64,000 nucleotides of DNA from Halichoerus grypus (Eukaryota > Chordata > Mammalia > Carnivora > Phocidae): the NCBI RefSeq assembly GCF_964656455.1, contig NC_135719.1, forward strand, positions 4,877,163 to 4,941,162, read 5' to 3'. Position numbers and translations under genes: made by a program. Positions 11,869-25,600 of this stretch are shown here, one piece after another (within the stretch, counting starts at the first letter, position 1; each line of letters starts with the position of its first letter). A model generated the notes under the pieces. That model worked only from the letters and a program-made list of their open reading frames with translations, ran no database searches and was not told the DNA's origin.

Positions 11869-11990
11869 GGGGGCACCTGACTAGCTTAGTTGGTAGAACA
11901 TGCAACTCTTGATCTCAGGGTTTTGAGTTCAATCTTACATTTTTATTTGTCAATTATATATCAGTAAAACTGAAAAAAATTGAAAGAATA
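11869..11990 (+). repeat. CAN-SINE, short or truncated, sense
   Basis: GGGGGCACCTGACTAGCTTAG and CTCTTGATCTCAGGGTTTTG form the tRNA-like head. The rest is lost. Confidence 0.75.
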
Positions 11991-12600
11991 GTATACAAAC
12001 ACCTGTAAGCTACCACATAGATTCAACAGTTGTTAACATTTTGCCATATTTGCTCTCTGTGTACTTATGTGTGCATATAATTTTTTTTTCTGAATCATTT
12101 GATATGGGTTGCAGATACGACAGTTCACCCCTAACGACTACAATTGGCTAACTACTACTAGCATGCAGTATCTAACATAACCATAGTACTGTTATCACAC
12201 CTAAGAAAATTAACACTAATTTCCTACTATCATTTCATATTTGAGTTTCCAATTGACCCCAAAACATCTTCTTTTTTTTTTTTTAAGTAATTTCTATGCC
12301 CAGTGTGGGGCTCGAACTCGTGACCCCGAGATCAACAGTTGCAAGCTGCTCTACTAACTAAGCCAGCCAGGCACCCCCCAAAATGTCTTTTATAGTTGGG
12401 ATTTTTTTCTTATATATATTTTGTTCTTTTGAACCAAGATCCAATCAAAGTTTATACATTACATTTGGTTATGTCTCTGTAGTCCTTTTGGATCTAGAAC
12501 AGTCTCCCACCTTTATTTTCATGACATTGAATTTTTGAAGACTAGAACAGTTGTCTTGCAGAATGTCCACATGCACATTTATTTTTTAAAATAACAAAAA
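11990..12600 (-). mobile_element. Old L1 (L1ME-like) 3' part, antisense
   Basis: AAGCTACCACATAGATTCAA, GTTAACATTTTGCCATATT and GGTTATGTCTCTGTAGTCC are landmarks of an old antisense L1. It is interrupted by the short SINE at 12272-12378. Confidence 0.65.
12272..12378 (-). repeat. CAN-SINE, short form, antisense
   Basis: AAGTAATTTCTATGCCCAG runs to CCAGCCAGGCACCCC. ACCCCAAAACATCTT / CCCCAAAATGTCTT flank it. Confidence 0.88.
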
Positions 12601-12618
12601 TGAGTCAATCATCCTCTT

Positions 12619-12820
12619 TTTTTTTTTTTTCTTTCCAAGATTTTATTTATTTATTTGGCAGAGACACAGCGAGAGAGGGAACACAAGCAGGGGGAGCGGG
12701 AGAGGGAGAAGCAGGCTTCCTGCAGAGCAAGGAGCCTGATGCGGGGCTTGATCCCAGGACCCTGGGATCATGACCTGAGCTGAAGGCAGACGCTCAACGA
12801 CTGAGCCACCCAGGCGTCCC
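12619..12820 (-). repeat. CAN-SINE, antisense
   Basis: It has a perfect 16-base target duplication AGTCAATCATCCTCTT at 12603-12618 and 12821-12836, so it is a young copy. Confidence 0.98.
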
Positions 12821-12944
12821 AGTCAATCATCCTCTTATCCGCCTTAGTTCAACACAATTAGCTCACATTATTTCTCTCACTTGAAATGCCTTTCTGGTAT
12901 CATATCTGCTTATTGCAGTAGAATCTTACAATTTGTCGAGTAGT

Positions 12945-13065
12945 AAGACAGAAAAGGCTGGCTTTCAAGTCCTAATGATGTGACTAACAAGCTATATGAC
13001 TTTCGCACAGTCATTTCCTCTGAGACTAAGTTTCCTCAACTGTAAGATGAGGGAGGGGGTTAAAT
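12945..13065 (+). repeat. MIR element
   Basis: AAGCTATATGACTTTCGCAC and AGTTTCCTCAACTGTAAGAT match the MIR core. Confidence 0.8.
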
Positions 13066-13500
13066 GCCGCGAATAGCCCATTGTTCTCAAGGGATAAACG
13101 TTGTAGAACAGTTAGTCCTAGAGGAATTGAGAAGCAGTGGTGTGTATCACGGATGTGATTGAACTTAAGGTGAATTGTGGTGAAGCCTAAATGAAATAAC
13201 GTCTGTGAAAAGTTTTGAACATAAGTTATTATGTAAGGGTAGCGCGCTGAGTGACCAAACAGGAGAAGGGTCATTGGGGGCTAGGAGGCTGTGCTGGGAT
13301 GCTGATGGCATAATTATTACACTACTTTAAAGAATGTCTCAGAACTTCAGCTGTCCTAATAGTACTACCTGAAACGGTTTTGTTGTTTGGTGTTTTGTTT
13401 TGTTTTTTTTTTTTTGAAACTTTTAAATTGATACTACTCTCAGTTGCTTTCTTGAGTGGGGATAATTATGGATCTCATTTCTTCTCTTTTGTTCTTACAG

Positions 13501-13610
13501 CTGTATTACCAAGTCCTAAATTTTGGAATGATTGTCTCCTCGGCACTAATGATCTGGAAGGGGCTAATGGTCATAACTGGAAGTGAAAGTCCAATTGTAG
13601 TGGTGCTCAG
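13501..13610 (+). CDS. SEC11A: SEC11A coding exon 2
   Basis: The acceptor is TTCTTACAG ending at 13500 and the donor is GTAACA at 13611. The exon encodes residues 18-53 plus two bases of Ser54: the rest of the single transmembrane helix and the strand leading to the active site ([11 protein letters not shown]). The split Ser54 codon places the intron just before catalytic Ser56. Confidence 0.97.
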
Positions 13611-16600
13611 GTAACAATTTTTCTTTTCCAGGCATAGAATTACATGGCATTACTTGAGAGATAAATTGAGAAATTAAGTAACTATTGTATTATTCCTCTA
13701 GAAACTATGCTTTCCCAGAAGAGGGCCTGAAAGAAAATCGGTTACTATTTTTCAACTGTGAGAAATGCGCAGCCTTGTTAGGCACTTAGAATTCAGACCC
13801 CAAAGGGCTCATGACTTTTCTACAAAACGTTTCTACAAAACGTTTACTATGTGAGTTTTATTTTTGGCACATCTTGTAAGAAAGTGTTTCAATGTACTGT
13901 ATTTTCCTGAAATAATTCTGTCTTCTTACATTCTTCATTTTGATTCATCAGGGCTGCTATTTAGTTGTTAGTTTGCTAGATTAGGTATCATCTCCATGAA
14001 TTAAGAGTTTTTCTGCAGCATGTTCTCAGTGTCAGTACAGAAGCATCACTAATTATTTCCATGTTTCCTGCTGACCTTTAAATATCACTTCTAAACAGAC
14101 TTCAGAAATTTTGAAGATATTAATGCTGCCTCTTAAAGTGACAGTACTGAATCTTTGCCCCCCATACTTCCTTCTCTACCCTTGAACTCATACTCTAGTG
14201 ATTTAAAAACCAAATTTAGTAACTAACTCCTTTTTGGAGAATTACCACTTGGTTTAATTGAATCATTATAGTTCTGTCTAATTTGGGGCTTAATTATATA
14301 AGCTATTTCAAATCTTTTCTGGAGATAACAGTGTATAAATATAAAATAAATCATCATCTAGAGTGTAGATAATAGTACATTACTCTTAACAAGATCAGTT
14401 TGATTCCTTCACTGTCATCTTGGGATATAAGTACTTCAGCAACAAGTGGTTCCAGCAGCAAGGCACTGGGTCTCCAGTGTCCTACTCTTACCTTACTCCT
14501 ACTCTTACTCATACCTTTGTTCTGTGTTTATTAATGAACACATCCAACTGTAATTTTAGAGATCCAAAGGCATGTATGTATTTTATTAGCTGGGAAAGCA
14601 TTTAATGTACTACTCTGGGAGTACAGAGATGTGGCCCCAAGTTCCCAGACAGTTTTAAATTCAGTGGAGAGCTTCAGTTTCAAACACTAACAGAAAGAGA
14701 AGTCACACTAATTGGCACCGTGGGGAAAAGGTGTAGAGAGCCCAGGGAGGCTTCTTTTAGAGATTCTTCTGGGATTATTTCAGATTGAGTTCCCTTCACT
14801 GGAGATGCTTAAGGACAATCTAATGACCTGTAAACTGGGGATGTTGGAGTGAACAGGGGATTCGACTGAGGACCTGTTCAACACTGTGGTCCTGGAAACA
14901 GTTCACTTCTGCTACGGCTGGAAAATCTAAAATATCAGTTGGGGCTTAAAAGTGGTGTTTGGACAAGTTATTTCGCAGGTAGGTTTATTTATAGACTAAG
15001 TTTTTCTGATTACTGATGTGGAATAAAGAAAGGAAATTAAAAGAGACCAGGTCCTAGTGGAAGAAAATCTGGTCAAGACTAGAAGGAGCAGTCATTAGAC
15101 AAAGGTACTGGACATGATTGGGTGGCCAAGTAAAACCAGGTGGCCTGGGTTTCATGTAACTTCGAGGAATATAATTTATTACCTGGAACTAAATATGCCT
15201 CAGAGGATTCAGGTTAACTGAGAATCCACTTTTAGGACTTTTGTGAAGTCACTGGGGATAAAGACAAATAACTTTTTTTAAAAATATTTTTTAAATGCCA
15301 ATATTTAACACATAATGCTATATTAGTTTCAGGTAAAGACAAGTACTTTCTTATTTATTTTTTTAACTGGAGTTTCAGCAAACATTCAAAACTTATTTTC
15401 CCCTTTATAGAGCTGAAGTCAGTTTAAAAATATTTAAGTGGTTTATATATAAATTCTTATAAAATTTACAATTGATGTATTAATTTTAAAAATTTAGGCA
15501 GTGGTAAAAAGTTTACTAATAATTTATTTAATGTTTAAAAAGTGTCCCCCAGTGTATTTCTTTAAAAGTTCTCTCACTGCCCACTGTTCTGTTTTTGTTT
15601 TTAAGATTTATTTGAGAGAGAGAGAGCGAGCATGCGCATGCAGGGTGGGGGAGGGGCAGAAGGAGAAGGAGAGAGAGAATCCGAAGCAGAAGGCTCCTTG
15701 CTGAGCACAGAGCCCAACACGGGGCTTGATCCCATGACCCTGAGATCATGACCTGAGCCTGAATCAAGAGTCAGATGCTTAGCCAACTGAGCCACCCAGG
15801 TGCCCCACTGCACACTGTTTTTAACCCCATCTGTATCTGAATTTTTAAATCTTTTTATTTCCATCCAGCTTTCTTCCCTGAAATCTAGACTCTTGTTTTC
15901 ACCCTACACTGGACATCTCCATCTGAATGTTGACCGGGCACTTGAAATTCCATGTAATAAAAGTAAAATTCATCTCCTTTTCCCACATACCTATTCTTCT
16001 TCCTCCTGTTTCTGTGACTGTCACTGGCATCTGCTCTGTTGCCATGGTTAAAAATCCAGGAGTCATCTTCGATCACCCCTTTCTGTCCTATCCGATAGGC
16101 CATCAAATTTGTCATTTTCTCTTTCTCTTCTACTCTTTTATAGTTGTCTTCCATGCTGCTGTTCTATTACAGGCCCTCCTCATTTCCTGCCTGGGCTGTT
16201 GTAGTGACCTTTAAAAATATGCTTTTATAATCAGAAAAAGTATATTTTCAGTACATGAAATGTTGAAAACACAGAAAAAATCTAAATGGAATGAAGTCAC
16301 CCATAGTTCTGGGATAGAATCACTATTAATATTTTAGTCTCTTTTTTCATGTATATTACTTCTTACGTGATTAAGTAATTCTGTATGTGCATCCTTTTCT
16401 TTGTGTCCCCTTATGATTCTCCTGTGTCCATCTTTTTAATAACACTTTTAATGATTGCCAAGAATTCAATTATAAATAATAGCCTGGACAGCTGGTCTCC
16501 AGTCAGTCTACCTTCTGATCTTTCCTAGTTTACTCATTAATTCAATAAATATTTAAATGTCCTCTACATATTCTGTACCTTCCGAAGTGATGTTTCTTAA

Positions 16601-19600
16601 ATGTAAATGTGATTATGATACTCCCTGCTGAAAATTCTAGAGTGGCTTAGAGGCAGGTTAGCACAGTGAGAGTGGATTCTGTTGGACTCCCTGCTCAAAT
16701 CTCACCTTTAACATTTTTTTGATTTATAACTTTACAACTTTCTAAGCCTCAATCTCCTTGTCTATAAAGTTAGGATAATAAGAGTATCTACATCATAGAG
16801 TTATTCTGAAGATTGTTTAAAAAAAAACTTAGAATGGCACTTTGTACACAGTAAGTGCTCAATAAAAATGAGTCATTAAACCGTAGCAGCTCAGCTTTTA
16901 TCTGTTTTATTGATATAATTTTCTTTTTTTTTTTTTTAAAGATTTTATTTATTTATTTGACAGAGAGAGACACAGCGAGAGAGGGAACACAAGCAGGGGG
17001 AGTGGGAGAGGGAGAAGCAGACTCCCCGCTGAGCAGGGAGCCCGATGCGGGGCTCATTCCCAGGACCCTGGGATCATGACCTGAGCTGAAGGCAGATGCT
17101 TAACGACTGAGCCACCCAGGCGCCCTGATACAATTTTCAAGCAAGGTTTTATTTGAACAAAGGATGTCACTGATTTTAAAAACCAAAGTAAAAACTTGAA
17201 AACTACAGGTTTAGAATACTTTCTCTAATATTTTCACCAAACACGTGTCCTGTCTTCTGCCTGAACATCTTCTGAAAAAGGGAACTCCTTGCCCCTGAAG
17301 AACCTTAACAAAAGTTTTAAGAATAAACGTGTACTGAAAATCCGTGTCCCCAGTGGTTCCCTATATATTGCTATATATTGGAGTCACCTGGGGTCTTTTT
17401 TGCTGTATATTAGAGTCACTTGGGGTCTTTACAAAATACTGATGTCTGCCTCCCATCCCCAGGCATTCTGATTTAGATGGCTAGAGCTACAACCTAGACT
17501 CTGGGATTTTTTTTTTTTTAAGTTCCTCAGGTGATTCTAACAAGTTTGGGAACGACTGCCATTTTCCCCTATGTTGAGGTACCAGAGTCTTATACAGAAG
17601 TGTTTGGACTTTGTCATTATTCCTATATTGGATTTTAACCCTTATCTGTCTATTTTTCTTACTAAATCTATTATTAAAAACTGGAGCTTGAGTTTCAGAA
17701 AATAATACTGATGGGCTACTTCTTCATAGCAAGAAAAGTTTCATTAATTAGTGCAAATATCTTAGGATTTTTGAAAAACTTGGTATAGGGTAGAACAGGG
17801 GAGAAGGTGAGAAGACTCCAGAAGTTTATCCTCACTAATTACCATGGAATTGAAGCCTTTCCTCATTTCTGAAATTCTTAAACAAAAATCTCTGCATTTG
17901 TTGTTGATTTTCTTTCTTGTTTTTCTTTTTAAAATAAGTAAGTTGATAACAGAAGCATTATCTCTGTAGCTGACTATTCTTTGACTTTATGAGCTGTTTT
18001 TCCTTCCTAATGAATCAAAACTGTAAGGTCATCTTGGTCTCTATCTTCATAAATGGCAGAAGACGATCCAGTTCTCATTTGAATATTTGAATGTTTAGCG
18101 TTTTCAGATGAGGTGAGAATAAGGGCAGTGATTATAAAGTTCATTCTTTTATATTCCATTTGTCACTTGAAATTTTAAAAGGTTAAGGAATTAGTAACAT
18201 TGCCCTTTTCAAGATTTAAGTTCCTTTGAATAGTAATGCTTGAAACGGATCTAGTCAGTTAAGGCTAATAACCAAAGAAACTTGTGTATAACGCATTAGT
18301 CTGTGGAAACCATATTTTGGGAACAACACACATCAATGCTGATACATTTGTTAAAGTATTGAGTATACTCCAGGGGTGATATTTGTGATTGTTTTGTTGA
18401 ATATGTAATTTTGAAAGTAAATTTAATCTCACACTTTGTTTTCTATTATATTCTTCTCTCCCTCCTAGTGGCAGCATGGAACCAGCATTTCATAGAGGAG
18501 ATCTTCTCTTTTTAACAAATCGAGTTGAAGATCCCATCCGAGTGGGAGAAATTGTTGTTTTTAGGATAGAAGGAAGAGAGATTCCTATAGTTCACCGAGT
18601 CTTGAAGATTCATGAAAAGTATGTGCAAACTATGTCTTCCCTGTTTTAAGATCTTTTCATGTTTTAGTGTTTGCAGTGTTTAATTTTGATAACCTGAAGA
18701 TTAAGAAGAGTGGGGAATGCCTAAGTCCTTCTTCCAATCCATTTTTATAAATGTCTGAAGGTTTAGTGAACATTTGGAAAGCTAAAGAGTTATTTATTAA
18801 TTCATTTATTTCTCTGAAGCTTTTTCTCGAAGTTTGCCCTGATTTCCTTTTACTTCCCATCCAGATCCATAGCCCTGTGTATCACCCCCCAAAAAACGAC
18901 ATAAAGGTTGATCCCAAAAAAATCTTCTAATGTAATTGATGAGGTAGCCCTCCCTAATCCTTAAAAAAAAAAAAAAAACTTTATGGCAATCTAACAGACA
19001 TATCCAATAAGAATAAATTTATCAACTTTTTCAAATTCCAAAGAAAAATTCTTTTAAGATTTTATGTAATCTCTACACCCAACATGGGACTCAAACTCAC
19101 AACCCCAAGATTAAGAGTTACACACTCCACTGACTGAGCCCGCCAGACACCCCTAAATTCCAAAGAAAATTTCTAAAATCTAAGTTACTCTTTTAAACAT
19201 AGACTCTTGCATTTTAGAGTTAGAAGGGACATATGTAAAACCTTTAGAATCACCTGGAGGTGGGGCATAACAATGAGCAAAGAATTTCACCTCTCTGGGT
19301 CTATCTCCTTATCTGCAAATATTAAGAGGTTTAGGAAGATGAATTATAAGATCTGTGAGTTCTGAGCCTATGCTTCCCTGTCCAGCTCCATATTCCTCAC
19401 CCCCTCCCTTACAAATCGGTAGTATTTCTAGTTAAGGAAAACATTCAGGAGGGAAGGAAAGAAAGAAATGAAGGAAAAGGTAGGTGTCCTAGAGGACACA
19501 CGGAGGGGAAGGAAAACAATGAGATAGTGATTCTAGGTTCTTGAGAATGAAGGAACCCTAAATAAATATTATCTTATTCTTACCCCACCCTCTAAAGTAA

Positions 19601-22600
19601 TTTATTTTCTCCACTTAGAGAAGAGGGAACTATCAACTGTTGCTTTTTTTTTTTTTAAAGATTTTATTTATTTGCACGTGTGAGAGAGAGCAGGGGGGAG
19701 GGACAGAGGGAGAAGGAGAAGCAGGCTCCCCTCTGAGCAGGGAGCCCAGTGCGGGACTCGATCCCAGGACCCTGAGATCATGACCTAAGCCGAAGGCAGA
19801 CGCTTAACTGACTGAGCCACCCAGGCGCCCTCAACTGTTGCTTTATGAAAATCCCCATAAACACTCTAGTTTAAAAGAGTTCTTTCTTCATTGGTGAAGT
19901 AAAGATGGGACTGCTCTTTTTTTTTTTTTTTTCAAACTTCAGTATATATTTTGAAAGATTATAATTTTAAAATGGCATTTTACTATTGACTAAGAAGGAA
20001 CAACTTAATTTTTTTTAGAAATTTAGTTTGGAATTGTGAAGGTTTATTCAGTACAGGCAGTGTTTTCCAGATTCTCCAAGTGGATTTGTGGTGTTTGTTC
20101 TTAGCGCTGCCTGTTGTGAGCAAAGCAGAGCCAACTTTTTCCTGATTTTATCAGAGAAAATCAAATGACACTCAGACCCTGCTTTGGGTAGAGCAAAAGT
20201 TACCCGTTTTTATGTGCAATCCTTTGAAATTGAGTGAGTTTTTTATTTTAAACAGTTGATCTTGTTTTAGGGCAGGTTCATTGACATATCATTTATAGAT
20301 TCCTTAAATTTTAAAAATAATTTTAACAGAATTCTGAATGTATTAAGCTGTATGGTACTACTAATCTAGGGTTTTTGGTGATTTCATTTTAGACTCTTGA
20401 GATGCCTTCAGCTTGAAGGCCTGGCTAGATAACAGATCCAGTTAATATCCTGAAGCTTCCAATTTCCTTTTTTCTTTTGGGGAGACTAAAATACCTGATT
20501 GTGAATATCATTTGATTTAGTAGTGTTAACAGTGTTCTTAAATATGAGACTAAATGACAACCAGAACGGATGAAGTGTTTTGGTAAATGTGCCCTGAACG
20601 TTTTCAGGCTGATTTTTGCACTGTTATTCATTTCTTTCATCTGAACATTGTTTTAAGAAATAAAATCCTAAACTTTGAGAAGAAGAGAGGTAGGAATCAT
20701 TCAGCTGACCTCTCTCTTTGGTCTCATTCCTCCTTTCCTTCTCCACCTGCTTCTTATGTACAGTGCCTTTGTAAATTTGAAAATATCATAAAAAGCTCTT
20801 TTTTTCATATATTGACTCTCCATTTTATAACAGTCTTATTACATAGCATATAATAAGATGCTGTATAAAATTGGTAAATATAGCAAACAAAATCACATGC
20901 AACCTTAACACCCAGAGAGAATGTTAAATTTTGGGTAATTCTCTCTTTGTTTTATAAATATACATTTTCCCCCTGTACAACACTGGGATCTACTCAATGC
21001 AGTTTTTGGTAACAAGCTTACCTCATGAACATATGGTAGAATATACCTAGTATTACCGCATATGCAAAGAATCCCTAAACTAAAAGATCAGCTTGCCAAG
21101 TACTGCTTAATATGTTGGTAATGGGCCCATGAATTTGAATCCGTTCTTTGTGCCCAAGGTGGTCACTACCTCGTCCTATCTGTTCTCCAGAAGACACACT
21201 CTGTGCACTGAGCTGTCTGACCAGGCGGTGGGAAAGCACATGTAATCCAGGGCTTAGCTCTAGTGCAGTGCTGAGCTCAGGCAAAATATTCTTGTAAGGG
21301 ACATTAAAAAACTTCCAGTATTTGTAATAGGAGGTAGTTTGGAGGAGTAAATAGTACATTGAGAAAAAGCTGTCGATGGTGTTATTTATTTATTTTTTTA
21401 ATTTTTTTTTTTTTTTAAGATTTTATTTATTCATTTGACAGAGAGAAAGACAGCAAGAGAGGGAACACAAGCAGGGGGAGCGGGAGAGGGAGAAGCAGGC
21501 TTCCCGCGAGCAGGGAGCCCGATGCGGGGCTTGATCCCAGGACCCTGGGATCATGACCTGAGCCGAAGGCAGACGCTTAACGACTGAGCCACCCAGGCGC
21601 CCCTCGATGGTGTTTTTTAAAAAGACTCAACCACCTCCTGCATTTATTGTAGTCTAGTTACTATGTTTTTAATTTAATAAGGAAAAGGGGGAGTTATTAC
21701 TCCTGGCTCCTCCAAGAGGGCTGAGACACACCTGCGGGCCAGGTTACACGTGCTCTGCAGACGGCGAAACATCGAAACATCTCTTCTTTGAGTCCTTCTC
21801 CCCCTTCCTACTCTCTTGTTTTCCATTACCTTCCAACAGAAATGAGTCAGGAAAGAGCTAGCACATAGCGAGGCCTGTGTTCTCAGTTAAGAGACGACAT
21901 CACTTGGAATTTTATCAGTTGAGTTAATTCTCTTGAGTAGTTCCTCACATTAGCTTGCTAGTCAAGTCCCTCTTAATGCTGACGCTATTCTCACATAGAA
22001 ATTCGTACTTTATTTTATAGCCTCCTCTGACGCGCACTTACTAAGTTCCGTCTATTACAGAAGGTGTTGTGGTTTGATGATGGTGAACACTGGTATGTGG
22101 TCAAGTATTTGGAAGGAGAAAGTTTGCGGTGGGGATGACTTAATCCTCAGCTTTGCTCTTTCTGGACAGAGAGAGATTGTTTTGCACCCATTTGGCTTTT
22201 TGGGTCTTACTTTTTCTTACCTACAAAGGGATTAGTTCTTGCCCCCTAACGTCACAGTATTATGATGGTTGAATTACACTGCAAGCACGTCGAGCTCCTC
22301 AGAGATTGATGATGTTGAATATTTGGTCCCTGCGGCAGCCAAGGGAGAGCCTACCATTTTATTTTTTAAAGATTTTATTATTTGTCAGAGAGAGAGAGAG
22401 CACAAGCAGGGGGAGCGGCAGGCAAAGGGAGAAGCAGGCTCCCCGCTGAGTAAGTGTGCCGTCAGTCGGTGTTGGGGCCGTGAGCTGTGAAGTGCTGGGG
22501 TAGGTTTGACAGCGGGTCGAACAGAAGCCGGGGCGTGTAGACGGAGACCTCTGCTTTTTCACACAGCTCTAGTGGTCTCTCCCGACACCATCCCAGAGCG

Positions 22601-25600
22601 GGCAACTCGGGTACATTTGTGTCTTGTTGGCAAATCAAGTCTTTGAGGAGAGCCCAGGTCTCCTCTAGCATCCCTTTCCTTTCCTGGGGAGCTTCTCCAC
22701 TCCCCCGTTTCCCTTGCCTCAAATTTGATGTTCCTATTCTGCCTCCATGGGCTCGCTGTTGTTTTCATGGTTGAGTAGACTCTTCCTTCCTGTGCTCCTG
22801 ACTTTTACTCTTGCAGCTGGCCCCCTTGGCACCTGTCCTCTTTCACTCTCCAGAAGTTTTCAGACACTTTCCCTCGCTGAGTTGTCAGCTAAGAATTATT
22901 TTTCTCTGTATATATTTGCATTTTTTCTAACTAGAATCTCATTTTTAATGTGACTATTTGCACTTAACTGTTTTTGGTGTTTGCAACACATTCCAATTTA
23001 GTTTCATCTGCACATTTTGTGTCTAGTGAGCCAGTTTCTGGCTTAGAATCTAAGTGGATGTTAGTCAGTAGGAGTCTGAGGCTAATTTTCTTCTTTATAT
23101 AGTACTTAACCCAAACTCACTTGAATTAGTTTTAAGATAGTCTTTATCAAACTGTAAAATGTACTCTGCTTTCAGTTAAACTTTAAAATTACTAGAAAAC
23201 TCTTGTTCTTTAGCAGAATTAAAATAATAATTTCCTGATCAAGTAAAATGCTTTTCCTAAAAACCCTGGCATGTAAAAGCAATGTATGTTCGTTGGAGAA
23301 AAAAATCAGAAGCTAAGGAAGGCCATAGATGGCCACTGTTTATACCTTGGTCTGTCACTTTAGATCTTTTTTACTCTTATTTTTTATTTCATTTTATTTT
23401 TTAAAGATTTTATTATTTGTCAGAGAGAGAGAGAGCACAAGCAGGGGGAGCGGCAGGCAAAGGGAGAAGCAGGCTCCCCGCTGAGCAAGGAGCACGATGG
23501 GGGACTCCATCCCAGTACCCCGGCATCATGACCTGAGCTGAAGGCATATGCTTAACTGACTGAGCCACCCAGGCATCTCTAAATTTTATTTTTTAAATAT
23601 GGAGAATTTCTGGGGTGCCTGGCTGGCTTAATCAGTGGAGCCTGCGACTCGCAATTTCAGGGTCATGTCAAGCCCCATGTTGGCCTACTTAAAAATAAAA
23701 TATAAATAAATAGGTAGATAGATAGATAGCATTTCTAACATGCACAGAGGTATACAAAACCGTATAATGAACTGCTGTTGTGCTCTCAGCCAGTCCTGAT
23801 CATTATGACTCTATGGCCAGTTCTGCCCCACTTAGACTTCCACCTCTTCCCACTCTCCTTCCTGTATTATTTGGATCAGATCCTAGATATCATGTCATGT
23901 CATATGTAAATACTTTAGTAAATATTTCTAAAGCATAAGCAGTGAGCTTTTAAAAAACATATAACTACAGTTAGCATGCTTACACCCCAAAAACGAACAA
24001 CCATACCTTTATATCATTACATTTCCAATCTTTGTTCAAATTCCCAATTGTGTCATAAGCTTTTTTTTTTTTAACAGTTTGTTTGAATCTAGATTCACAT
24101 AAAGTCCTTGGTTGCAATTGGTTGATAAGGCTTTATAATCTCTTTTATTTAAGCTGTAAATTCTTTCTCCAACTTTCTTTGTTCCTCACAACTTATTGGT
24201 TGAAGAAACTAGGTTATTTTTTAGTTTCCCTAGTGTTTGTTGTGGATTATATTCTGTGGGGTAGTTTAATGTGTTCCTTTGCTCTTCGTATTTACAGAAA
24301 ATGGGTGGTTTGTGTTTATCTAAATATAAAAATGAGATTATACTGTATATGCTATTTTATAATCTTTTCTTCGCTTAATAAAATATGTATCATCTTCCAG
24401 TGTCATTAACTATTCTTCTATAACATTGTCCTCAATGCTTACATATTTTAACTCCTGAATGTTAGACTTTCAGCTTGCTTCCAGTTTTTCCCTAGTGTAA
24501 ACACAGCTATCAGCATCCTTTTGGCTAAATAGATAATTATTTTGATATTAGGAATGATGATAAAATACCACAGTTCCACAGCATTTTTGGTTAACAAAGC
24601 GAATTTTGTGCTTGCAAATGGCATGAAGGTATTTGATAACTTGGCTTTCCCTCACTCTTTTTTTTCCCCTTACTCTTTTAAGGCAAAATGGACATATTAA
24701 GTTTTTGACCAAAGGAGATAATAATGCCGTTGATGACCGAGGCCTCTATAAACAAGGACAACACTGGCTAGAGAAGAAAGATGTCGTGGGGAGAGCAAGG
24801 GGGTAAGTAGAGAGGGGAGCATTTACTGAGCTTTCATGGCACATGAAACGTGTCCCTCTGTCATATCGTCTGATCACACACAATTAAATAAATGTTTTGG
24901 TCCTGGTTCTACCAAATCACCTTGTGTCCTTTGAAAAAGCATGCTTCTTAAAATACATCTAAAACTTGGGGGATACTGCTCCAGAGGGGAGGAAATGGGG
25001 TGCAGCAAAAGAGTAGAATATTAGTGATGAGATGATGGATTGGAGTGACAATTTTAAAAATTCGTTTGTTTATTTCATTCATTCAAAAAATGTTATTGAG
25101 CACCTTCTTGTACTCCAAGTCTATACTGTGCTAGTTTGAGGGTCCAGAGCAGTTATTGATCCTGCTTCCTGAAATGTATATTTTAAGTAGTTACTGAGTC
25201 AGCAACTTAAAGTATTCATTTAAATTAATTTTATCGTGTTTATTTCCTACTGTTTTATTTCTAGTCTTAAAATCATTGGGGTCAAATGAAATTTAAAAGT
25301 TATATTAAGCCTGTTTATTTCAGATTTTATCAGGAGAACAGATCAGTGGAGGACAGGAATTGTAAGTTGCTGACATGAGGACGTAATAGAATTGTTACTA
25401 CCTTCATGTTATTAATAGTATTAACAATAACTCACATTTTATCAGGGCTTACTATGTGCCAGAGACCCCTTCTAAATTCTTTACAAGTATTACCTCATTT
25501 TAACCACAGAACAACCCTAATATTTCCATTCTACAGATGAGGAAACACAGACGAGTTAGGTTGCTTATCTAAGGCCACGCTGATGATGAAAAGTGGCCGG

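Noticed and set aside
1..13500. SEC11A exon 1 inside the window
   Set aside because: No 51-base coding segment for the family's first 17 residues and no CpG-rich promoter is seen left of exon 2. The exon must lie beyond the left edge.
15927..16214. 95-codon + strand frame as a small gene
   Set aside because: Its sequence follows the L2/CR1 RT thumb pattern (VKNPGVIFD) and has no promoter or splice context of its own.
18469..24802. Identity as SEC11C instead of SEC11A
   Set aside because: Residues that differ between the paralogues ([43 protein letters not shown]) all fit SEC11A, and the neighbours NMB and WDR73 fit the SEC11A locus.
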